A stretch of 64,000 bases of DNA, taken from NCBI GenBank assembly GCA_016490735.1, contig JAEMWC010000094.1:211001-275000 (forward strand), in the 5' to 3' direction. A program made the translations under genes and the position numbers. This DNA is from Pachyseris speciosa. Lineage: Eukaryota > Cnidaria > Anthozoa > Scleractinia > Pachyseridae. This document shows positions 11,755-21,439 of this stretch, one piece after another. Position 1 is the stretch's first letter; each line of letters starts with the position of its first letter. The notes beneath the pieces are model-generated. The model saw only the letters and a list, made by a program, of their open reading frames with translations. It did not search any database and was not told the origin of the DNA.

Positions 11755-12223
11755 TTCCCTGGCATCAAAAGCCTGGTAAAACCAGGGTAATACCCTGGTC
11801 AAAGTCTGGTTAAAAAACCGGGGTATCCTTGTTCGAAATAGTTGCGTGGGAAATGCGACGGGCCCGAGGCACTGATGGTGAACGCCTCTTTTAAGCATCT
11901 GAATTTCTTTCCACCTCACAGGTCGCCTCCTTCTTTTCTCGCCAAAGTGCCTCAGTGCGCCAAAGGGATCCTGATGAGATGGATGTGAAAGCATCTCAAG
12001 AGGAGTGTAACTTGAGTCAAGTAAAGAAGGCTGTAGAAACTGTCCAGCTCCGGAATCCTCTTGTGTACGATCAGTACGACCTGTGCAAAATGGCGCTGGA
12101 TGATAGCCTAAAGCTTCTCAAGCTGCCAATGCTGCAACATGTGTGCGAAGAGCTGTGCCTCGACATAACCACTACACCTGTGCGTAGAAAGGCTCCCTAC
12201 CTGGCTCTTCTTAAAGACATTAC

Positions 12224-12660
12224 GGACCGGTTAGCTCAGTGGTAGAGCACCGGACTACCATGCGGGAGGTCGCGGGTTCTCACCCCGGCCGGACCAACAC
12301 TCAGGGTCTTAAAAATAACTGAGGTGAAAGTGCTGCCTTTGTAATGACATCTGCAAATGGTTAGACTTTCTAGTATTCTCGGATAAGGACGATAAACCGT
12401 GGGCCCCGTCTCACAATACTTTCACTTAATCTGATTCTGTGGGACGTAAAAGAACCACTAGGGACGTAACAACTCTGGCTGTGACCACCCCTAGTGTCTG
12501 TCCTAGATATCTACATTACGGGGGCACTCATTAGTTACTTCAGTAATTGTAAACTGCACAAGCAGTCTGGTCAAGTCCCCGGCCAGTGATGTAAACTATC
12601 CCTGAAAAGCCCCGACGGGGAGAGGATAAGTATGTATGTATGTGTATGTATGTATATGTG
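12224..12660 (+). mobile_element. tRNA-headed SINE
   Basis: The head GGACCGGTTAGCTCAGTGGT (12224-12243) carries an A box, and GGGTTCTCACCCC (12274-12286) is a B box. The tRNA part closes with GGCCGGACC at 12295. A non-tRNA body follows (CTGCCTTTGTAATGACATCT, then GTGGGACGTAAAAGAAC). The 3' end is a TATG microsatellite at about 12630-12660. The loop around CTACCAT makes the head Gly-like. It sits right at the end of the transposase-like coding sequence. Confidence 0.75.
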
Positions 12661-13655
12661 CTCGTGCCGACAGTAACTTGTAAAAAGATTTGTTGGGGGA
12701 AGACCAGAGATTTACCATTGCATTTATCTTTAGTAGAAATAAAGTGTTGTCCAGTCCCAATGACAAGTTTTCAAGCAACTAATTTTTCACAGAATTAGTT
12801 ATGATGCTACTATTAGTATATTGTCTCGTTTCTTGAAGTAATCAATGCGTCACTTGCGAGGATAGCGTGACATCTTGTTGAGTAAAAGGAAAAGATAAAC
12901 AGAACGTTGCCGTTTTACTCGACATCGTGAATAACTACTTGTGTGGAAAAGGCTGCTGGAAAAAAATGGGTTGAAAGGACCTCTAATGTTTTAAAAGAAA
13001 TTCAACGATTGTAGAAGCCCATTTCAGTAGCATTAAAGGTGGATGGAAGTCCTTTGGGTATGTTTCTTGTGCCTTCTTTAAACAACAATACAGTGTATTG
13101 AAAATCGTTGAATTTCGTTTTCCGTTTCGTTATTTGGGTGGAATGTTGTTTGTAATTTACTCTACTCTACAAGTCTAATCAGATTTTTCGAGCTAAAATG
13201 TTGACTTCTAAAGAAATTGAAGCTAATTGACTAACGATCTGTTTGTAAAAAAGGTAAACGTTACCATCACGTAAACTGGAAGTAGTTTGTACTCAGCGGT
13301 CAATTTATGATAGAATTCGTCTAGATTACAAGGCTCTGAAGCTGGGTTTTCCGTTGTTGCCTCCAAGAATTCGAAATGATTTTGTGACAATAATAATCTA
13401 AAGACTGCGGCAATTCGCTGTGTTCGAAATGTCAAAAGCTGTTGGCACCTTGCGGCCAGTTTTTCGACGTTTCTACAAAGACACGAGGCACCGGCGGAGA
13501 GTGCATTGGAGGAATTTGCAGCTTAAATCTGACACACCTGCACTGAATTGCATGGCTTGAATGATAAAAGGATTTTTCAGGTTTCATTTACAAATCCGCG
13601 CTATTGAGATAAAATCTCGAATCCAACCGCCTTAATTTAATTGATGTTAACTAAT
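12661..13655. other. 3' flank of the transposase-like gene
   Basis: No gene seen. This is non-coding transposon sequence between the SINE and the nested MITE. Confidence 0.4.
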
Positions 13656-13659
13656 AAGT

Positions 13660-14647
13660 GGGTGTAGACAAAACGTGGACCCCCCTTTCTGGACCCCCTT
13701 TCTGGACCCCCTTCTGGACCCCTCGACTTTTCTGTTGGAAAATAATAAATGATAAAAAACTAGTCTTCGCTTTGGATTTCAACTTCGGTCGGTTCGTTGA
13801 TAATTACAGAGAGTATTACAGTAGTCGCGAACACTACCACAGCCAATCAAATGAAGAATGATCCTCACAGTTGCCAGCCAGTTGCCATTTTCATCCCGTG
13901 AAAGACTTGCTTTGAATTTTGCTGACTTTACCTTGCTGATTTTAGTTGTTACCAAAAACTTTAGAATTTTCTCGCAAAGGTTAAATAGAAGTTAAATCCA
14001 CAAATTGCTGTTCGGCTTTCAACTGGCTTTCGGAGAATGTGAAAGTTATTATATTTTTATCGTTGGCAGATCTATGTCACGTGCTAGGCCACCAGAGTGA
14101 TCATATTTCACTCCATCATGTACTTTTGTCACAGCATGGCTCCATGATATCTCAAAGCAACCTTTCGACTATATTTTGTCAGCGTGGAAGAAACATTGCT
14201 CACCTTTTTGCTGTAGTGTTATTCTAATCCAAACAAAAAAGAATAGTTTTTGAGCTCATTTCACATTCTTCGAAAGCCATTTGAAAGCCGAACAGCAATT
14301 TGCATAATGTTTATCTAATGGCCTTTGTGAGAAATTTCTAAAGTATTTGGTAACAAAATCAGCAAGGCAAAGTCAGCGAAATGGGATGAATATGGCAACT
14401 GGCTGTGGTATTGTTCGCAATTATTATAATTGCCAACAATATATTACTAATAATGTCTGTAATTATCAATGAACCGACCGAAGTTGAAATCCAAAGCTAA
14501 GAGTAATTATTTATTTTTATTTATTTTATCATTATATTGTTGTTAAGGGGGTCCAGAAGGGGGTCCAGAAGGGGGTCCAGAAGGAGGTCCAGAAGGGGGT
14601 CCAGGAAGGGGGTCCAGAAAGGGGGGTCCACGTTTTGTCTACACCCC
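13660..14647. mobile_element. Nested MITE with long inverted repeats and subterminal minisatellite
   Basis: The ends are GGGTGTAGACAAAACGTGGA and its inverse TCCACGTTTTGTCTACACCC. Just inside each end is a run of about 12-bp units (GGACCCCCTTCT), three to four on the left and about seven on the right. Inverted similarity continues for about 390 bp per arm (for example GATTTCAACTTCGGTCGGTT). The left arm has an extra insert near 13843-13878 (AATGAAGAATGATCCTCACA), similar to an end of the tRNA-bearing TIR element. No ORF of significance. Confidence 0.8.
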
Positions 14648-14649
14648 TA

Positions 14650-15225
14650 AAAAGCTTCTTTTCGTTCAAAAAGCTGTGTAATTTGAGCCGGACCCATCAC
14701 AAAGTTGTTCGATTTTCTCAGAGCGAACCGTCGCTATTCCGGCACTGAAACTTGGCATGATGAAGGATCAACAATGACATTTTATGGCTTTTGAGTCAAA
14801 TTACCGAAAAATTAGGTACCAGGAGCAGTTTTTGCCTGTTGAAATTAACAATATTTTGCCGCTATCAGCGGTGCCGCTTGAGAAGTGTTTTGAAAGTGCG
14901 TTTTGGAATCGCAGTATTTGTAGATCTGGAAATGCTTGAAGGTGAACTGTAGAGAAAAATAGTTGATCTAAGATTGTGTGAAGTTTGATTTCATTTGAAG
15001 ATGTTTTGAGGCCTCAGCGGTGCTTCGTTCCCGCGTGTTATTTTGAACATGAAAACCGCACTTTGACCGCAATTTGATATAATCGTGAATTTCTCTAAAT
15101 TAAAAAATCGATGAAACTTTTAAATGTGATTTTTGAAAATTGTTTACCTAAGGTTGTCTTCCAGCAAAATATGAGCGATTCGTCAAATTGGTCGCTGACA
15201 AAATATTCTCGATCCTTACAGTCAT
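14650..15225 (-). repeat. Right terminal inverted repeat of the 9.3-kb transposon
   Basis: This is the inverted partner of 5932-6505, ending GATCCTTACAGTCAT at 15225 immediately before the second TCTTACAA. The nested MITE (13660-14647) ends right where this arm begins. Confidence 0.8.
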
Positions 15226-15233
15226 TCTTACAA

Positions 15234-17472
15234 CTGTGCATACCTTTGCGGGCATCTTTCTGTTTCTCAAAAAAAGGCATTATCAAAATTATCCCAAAAA
15301 ATGACAGTGAACTTTATTTTGTTAAAAATTGGCGCCCAATGTCTATGTTGAACTGTGATTATAAAATAGCCGCAAAGGCTATCGCGAATCGTCTAAACGT
15401 GTTCTTCCTAATCTTATAGATCACGATCAGACTGGGTTTCTTAAAGGCAGATTTATCGGGGAAAATATTAAGACTTCTTGATGCTACCATTAAGTATACA
15501 GCCGCCAAAAATATTCCAGGGCTACTGCTATTTCTTGATTTTGAAAAGGCTTTTGATACGGTGGAATGGTCTTTCATTCAAAAAACCTTTCGGCCCGACA
15601 GTTATCAACTGGATGAAACTTTTCTATAACGACACGGAAAGCTGTATTTTGAATAACGGATGGTCAAGTGATTTTTTCAAACTTGGGAGAGAGGTAAGGC
15701 AAGGCTGCCCTCTTTCGCCTTTATTTATTCTTTGCGTAGAAGTTCTTGCAGAAGTTATAAGGAAAAACTGCGATATCAAAGGAATAACGGTCAACGGACG
15801 CGAAGTTATAATTAGTCAATATGCTGACGATACCACTCTGATCTTCGATGGGTCAAGTAGGTCTCTCACTACCTCTTTGAAGGTATTGGATTTATTCAGC
15901 AAAATATCCGGACTCCGCCTAAACCGCAAATTGGACAACCTCGTTCCCAGGGTCTCTCCTCTGGAGAGACCCTGGGAACGAGGTTGCACTTTGGATTGGT
16001 ACTAGCGCAGGTAGTGAGGAGAAGCTCTGCCCCGAAATTGAGCTAAAATGGATGAGGGATAAGGTTAAGACTTTAGGTGTATGGTTGTCCACTAACCCGG
16101 TACTTATGATGAAATTACATTACGATGAAAAATTAAGAAAACTAAAAGCTAGTCTGGGCTGTTGGGATATACGTCGTTTAAGTCTATTAGGTAAAATAAC
16201 AGTTTTGAAAAGTTTAATTGTTTCGCAACTCGTCTACATTTTATCGCCCCTGCCAACGGACCATGAAGCAGTCAAAGAAGTTAATAATCTTTTTTATAAT
16301 TTTCTGTGGGGTGGTAGAGGTGACAAAATTAAGCGTGATATCATGATAAGCGACTTCGAACAAGGTGGACTAAAAATGATTGACTTCACTAGCTTTGTCA
16401 AAGCTTTAAAGTCGAACTGGATTAAGAAATATCTAGACCAAAATAACCTCGCAAAATGGAAACTCTTCTTTGACTCGCATCTGCATGACTTTGGTAGCGC
16501 TACCATTTTTAAAGGCAATTTGAACCAGAAAGATTTGTTAACGGTCGGAATATCAGATCCTTTTCTTCTAGAACTACTGCACATTTGGTCAGAAATAGCC
16601 TTTGAAGCCGGATCGCATGGCTTCCGTCACCCAGCTCCGTTCACAATCCATCTGGTTTAACTCCCTTATACGAATCGGAAATAAACCAATATACTTTTAA
16701 GCCGTGGGCTGCCAACGGGAATTCAAACTATTAGCGACCTAATGACCAATGAGTCCACTTTTCTGTCTTTCTCAGATTTTAAAGATCGTTATAAAATTAA
16801 CCCTTCCTTTTTGTCCTTCCTGGGTGTGATTTCAGCCATAAAGCATTTGTGGAATAAAACCAAACAAGAGAGGCCTACTGAAGATCAGACTCTCACTACG
16901 ATAACTTTCGTCTAAAATTTCTTAAAGCCAGCAAATCAACCCGAGTTGTGTATCGAAAGCTAGTAGAAAAAAGGCGAAAGAAGCCCCAAAAGAGACAAAT
17001 GAAATGGTCAATAGACTGCATGTTCGAATGAACCTGTGGACTGGGTAGCCATATATCGAAAACCGTTTGAGTGTACTAAAAACTTTTGGTATTTCAGTTT
17101 AAGCTCTTCCACAGAAGACTTGCCACTAATACTTTTTTAGAAAAAATTAACCTTACTGATAACAACCTTTGTAGCTTCTGCCAAACGGAAGAGGAAACAC
17201 TAATACACTTATTCTGGAACTGTGCGGTAACTTCCTCTTTTTGGCGAGGTTTTAAGAACTGGCTGCACAGAGAGAATCCTCTTCTATTGTTCGATTTATC
17301 ACCTTCGTTAGTTATTGGTTTAAAGCTCCAACCCTTAAAAAACAAATATCATTACTTTTTATTTTTAGTCGCAAGATTCTACATTTGGACTTGCAGAATA
17401 CGCGGTCAATGCCCCAAAATAGAAGACTTTCCCTCTTTCCTCTCATATTGCAATCCACCAATTAATAAATAA
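15234..17472 (+). mobile_element. Tx1/L1-like LINE, main reverse transcriptase part
   Basis: This continues the LINE cut at 5931. Readable blocks in order: KNWRPMSMLN (15329), LLFLDFEKAFDTVEW (15523), REVRQGCPLSPLFILCVEVL (15691), the catalytic YADDTTLIF (15821), then the thumb and C-terminal region, and a Cys/His knuckle NNLCSFCQTEEETLIHLFWN (17160-17220) of the zf-RVT type. Frameshifts lie at an A-run near 15272, near 15420-15480, at a 51-bp palindromic insert (15936-15986) and at several points between 16660 and 17086. The element cannot encode an active protein. The Tx1/L1 assignment rests on these motifs and the C-terminal knuckle. Confidence 0.85.
15936..15986. mobile_element. 51-bp perfect palindrome inserted in the LINE
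   Basis: CAACCTCGTTCCCAGGGTCT and its exact inverse surround a 3-nt centre. It interrupts the reverse transcriptase between GLRLNRK and LWIGTSAGSE. I recall GGGAACGAGGTTG as a very common coral repeat end, so this is probably a minimal foldback element. Confidence 0.7.
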
Positions 17473-18375
17473 TTTTTTTTTGGGGGGGGGGGGGGGGGTG
17501 CTGCAGGGGGCCACGAGTGCGCCATATGCGACTGTACCAATGTTTGGAGTGTAAATGTATATCTGTTTAACGTAAAATCGTGAATACATATGTAAATGTT
17601 AATAGCTATCAAGTAGTCCTCCTTTAGAGGCAAGCCAAGGACTGATATGTAAGTGTTTACTCCTTTCTTTCTAGTTGTTAGTTTTCAGTTATTAAGGTTT
17701 TTCCTATCGATTTCGCCCAAATAGTTATTGTTGCTCAAAGGCATAAAGAATTATTGTTTCTATGGCTTTGTGGTCGTAAGTTTAGGTGCAGGAATTATTC
17801 AGTTTATAATTAGCTCTATTTTCAGTAACTTTCGCTGCTATACTTAGCCTAGTATTACAAGAAGTTTATTTGCAAGTTTCGCCACAGTTTTGTACAAGTC
17901 GAGTACCTTATTGCCACGTGGAGCTAAGTGTTTCCAACAATAGAACTTTGTTTCGCAAGTAGCTTATACTTTGTATTTTAATCGAATTTCAGTTTACGGC
18001 TTAAACAACGATTACTGCAATTGGTGTCAAGGGAATAAAACCAAGTCGAGTTATTCTACATCAGAGTGCTTTATCTCGTCAAACCCGTAAAATAGTCCTA
18101 AATTGTTCTCTTCACCGGCTCACGACACCTCATGATGATTCTTTGAGAGTCGCTCACCGCTACAGCTAGTGTATTTTAATTGCCTTATTGTAAATGATGT
18201 ACTGTGAGTAATATATTGTAAGTAATGTGCTATATGAAATGTAACGGCAATGTAAGTTTTGAACTGTCATTTGCTTTATTACTAAGTACCGTACTGTAAT
18301 TTTGTAATTATATAATGTATCGAACGTAATAAATAAAACAAAATTGTCTCTAAAAAAAGAAAGAAAAAAAAAAGT
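17473..18375 (+). other. Probable LINE 3' untranslated region
   Basis: A T-run and an 18-nt G-run follow the last stop, then a non-coding stretch, an AATAAA-type signal near 18328-18338 and an A-rich tail at 18352-18373. The tail in this position fits the 3' end of the LINE, but the join between coding end and tail is inferred. Confidence 0.45.
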
Positions 18376-19990
18376 CTGTAGATAAGAACCGATTTAATTA
18401 GCAAGACCGCCATTAACGTTTATATTTTAAAAAAGGCAGTTTCACCTGCTTTATGCTTGGGTGGTATTACCCTGGGGGTCAGACAACGAAAACACTGAAT
18501 AATCAATTTTCCCTAACAAAAATTGCAAAGATATTTGGAATGCAAGACGCTTAACCGTTCGAATTCTAATTTGATTTTTTGTTTGCTACATCTGGCTGCC
18601 AGATATAGACAATGCATATCTACTCGTTTGGCCACTTAACATAATTTATACACCTCTAAAAGTTTCCCATAGTATAGATAACATAAGACAGTGAAACAGC
18701 TTAATTAGCTAAGTCTATGGCCGAAAACCAAATATTGTGGTTATTTATTATCCCAATAAAGAACGCATAAACTCGTCACCCAATCACAGGAAGGTATTTA
18801 GACCTCTGTGGAACAAAGAATAACTTGAAAGGTCAAGATTCTTCATTCTTTTCGAGCCTTAGAATGTGTCTTTAATGTTGATGAATTTGAAGCGACGAAC
18901 AAATTCCGGTATTTTGCCTCTGAAGATTTTGTCGCAAATTATCCTTCTCTGACAAATACTCTGACCTTTACGTCGACTCAACGTCGCTATTAGTTTGCAG
19001 AAAGGTAGACCGAAATCGTTCTAACCTATAGGCATGGGAGTAAACACGCAACAGAAAGGGACAGTGTCCGACAAAGCCAGAATTGACCCAGCATCTTCAC
19101 CGCAAGCAACACGTAGCATAACTCTGCACAGCAGACATGGACATAAAGAGAACTTTAGGAAATATCTACGACTTTTTCTGCTTTATACGCCCATGATACG
19201 CAAAGACGCCTGGTTGTTACTGATGACACTGTCATGTTTGGTTTTTATGCCGTCTGAAGAGGAACCATGATTTGCATGTCAACAAAAACAGGTATAAGCT
19301 GCTGTCGATAACAGAGAATTTATAGGTAAATACGCAGAAGTTTCGAGTGATCAGCCTATGAAATCATGGATTGGATTTCTACCTTAACGCGTGGCTCGAC
19401 ATCTGATAATCAACTAGAGAAATTGAACTTCTTAAACTAAGCTTGGCCCGGCATCTCCACCGCTAACAACACGTAGCATAACTCCGCACAGCAGACATGG
19501 GCATAAAGAGACGTTGAACTGTAATCACTAATCCAATACCGTATATTCTAATGAGCCTCGTCTCCAAATTGAGGTCCACGCCCGTGGGAAGATCTACGGG
19601 ACGACAGGATATTTCTGTTTTCAACTTCATTCCCAAAAACATGAAAAGATTTGCTCAAGTAAAGGTAAGGATAAGCACCATTATACACTGCTACACTTTT
19701 AGCAATATATGAGGGTCTTTCTTTCTTGCCTTTCACTCGCGTTAAACATGTAAACTTCAACTAAGTTACGTGGCCGTCATTGTAGATTTCCTTTCGTAAC
19801 TCGCGTGCTTTTCTCATATATCTTACTGAATATACAAGGATAACTTTATGGGTAATAACTAATTATAAGAGCTTTGAAAGCTGAAAGTTAGTTGTGCTCG
19901 ATAACACTTGAAGTGGAAAACAAAACTCATACGCAAATGTCCATGCGATGAGAAAGGAATTGAAATTCTTCGCTTGAATTACTTCTGACC
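18376..19990. other. Intergenic with a short direct repeat
   Basis: About 70 bp around 19095-19160 (ACACGTAGCATAACTC, GCACAGCAGACATGG, CATAAAGAGA) recur at 19445-19515. The frame that starts at 19034 and covers the first copy is not supported otherwise. No other feature seen. Confidence 0.4.
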
Positions 19991-21439
19991 GACCACAATA
20001 ATGGCAATCAACTCGTTACTAAACTGTTAGTGTTCAAGTGAATTTGATTTCTTTTAAATGAGCAAAATGCCACTTGAATCATAATTTAGAACAAATGTGG
20101 ACGGCTGTTAGCACAATTCGGAAATAAACAATAGAAAGCTTACTAACTTCATTTCGAGTGATCATCCTCCTCGTTTTGAAAATGGCGAGCCTCGGAGAAT
20201 TCAACGCTTCACGAAGCCACGAAAACAAACGAAAGCAACAGCGTTAAAGTCACTTAGCCTAAAGATTTTCAGTTGATGCTTTAAGAATTTCAGTAAAACA
20301 GTCACATGTTGACCACACAGGGAAAAAGTTGAGGGAGCAACATTTCGCGGCTAATTTACTTGCAAGTATACAATTATTACTAAATAAAAGTCATGGAAAA
20401 CAAAAAGGAAACAGCTTGTTAGCACACACGATTAATAGCTCACTCAGTTTACACAACACGCAACTACCGTCTGAACACTCCATGCTTGATAAAATCAACA
20501 CTCTTAGGGTATGAATCACTCGAGATTGATTGCTTTTACAAGGGGCAAAACCACGACAACCCATAAACATTCAGCTTTAGAGATAAAAACTCCATGCTTG
20601 ATAAGATAAACAAAATCCTTCAAGCGTGAAACCTTTTGAAACCTAACACGGTAGGCAATTGACCTTGTCCGCTTTTTGTTTAATCTCATTAACAACTTTA
20701 ATCACTTGCGAATTACCTGACGACACGTAACGGAACATGACATCTCTTTATCTCGTTTATTAGTTTTGTAATATATGCTTTGTGTTATGTTTGAGTTATA
20801 TAATCCTTTCGTGATTTATACTATGTTCATTCTATACATATGAATATTTTTTGGCCGTGATGGACTTTTACTTAGTTATCCTCGTTTCAGGTCTAAGGCC
20901 ACCCACCTTTTTAGTAGAGCATTTTTGTCATAACCATTTATCATAATTGCATTGTAAATTTTTCATGCGCATATGAACATTGTTTGAAATTTGCGCACTA
21001 TAAATTGATTATGATTATGATTATGATTATTATTATTATTATTATTGCAGAATACACAACTGTATGCTAAAAACTAGACTAGTCACACAGTGCGCTTATA
21101 TAACGTTACCTGTGAACCACTGGAGTTAATATATATGCATACTTACTACTAATAACAATAAGATAGAAATAGAAAATATACTCTTATATAAAAAATATAA
21201 AAATCTATATGTGTCCACGCATATTATTATTATTATTGTTGTTGTCGTTAATGTTGCCTTTGTTGTTTTACCTAAACAGTGTAAAATTATTGTTGGCTCC
21301 ACAAACTGATTTAGATTCAAACTGATGCCAAAGATTGCATCTTAAGTACGGGTTTGCGTGGAATACATCTGCATAATCCTAAGTAACAATCAATGAAAGG
21401 AAATTTTTAAAATAACAGGGTTTATTTCACCTTTTTCAG

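Larger units (their letters stand above)
7465..12223 (+). pseudogene. Decayed intron-containing transposase-like gene with C2H2 finger
   Basis: Probable exons: 7465-7656 (MALCSYSRLLDH, then after a 1-nt shift a Cys-bearing stretch), 7734 to about 7878 (NLNICPRHRADFGIRWR), 8242-8360 (ICRYCNDF, Pro/Glu-rich), 9102 to about 10738, and 11188 onward. The long exon holds the probable catalytic core: GLDYFAADGARAF (near 10022-10060), RQDNAGCYHS (near 10318) and DFSDPQGGKGAADRLA (near 10415), giving spaced acidic residues of a DDE type. The next exon has a C2H2 finger, YSCPYDGCIRVFQRLSALDKH, and the C-terminus ends RRKAPYLALLKDI. Damage: stop codons at 9887, 10559 and about 11907, frameshifts near 7500, 9150, 9290, 9940 and 11568, and a foldback in the exon after 11573. 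I recall multicopy cnidarian proteins of this layout. Its place between matched terminal repeats argues that the family is a transposase. Superfamily not assigned. Confidence 0.75.
5932..15225 (+). mobile_element. 9.3-kb TIR DNA transposon inserted in the LINE
   Basis: The element is bounded by TCTTACAA at 5924-5931 and 15226-15233, a perfect 8-bp target duplication. Its outermost bases are ATGACTGTC and the inverted …CAGTCAT. Inverted similarity continues inward for about 570 bp on each side, with scattered mismatches and small indels. Removing it rejoins the LINE reading frame across the junction (…LINSYN…), which confirms the boundaries. It carries one multi-exon gene on the plus strand (7465-12223), unrelated to LINE proteins and best read as its transposase. 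Length, 8-bp duplication and long termini fit several superfamilies (hAT, P, KDZ-like); I cannot assign one. Later insertions inside it are a SINE, a nested MITE and a foldback. Confidence 0.85.

Noticed and set aside
12224..12295. Functional tRNA-Gly gene
   Set aside because: It is continuous with a SINE body and a TATG tail, and the anticodon arm pairs poorly.
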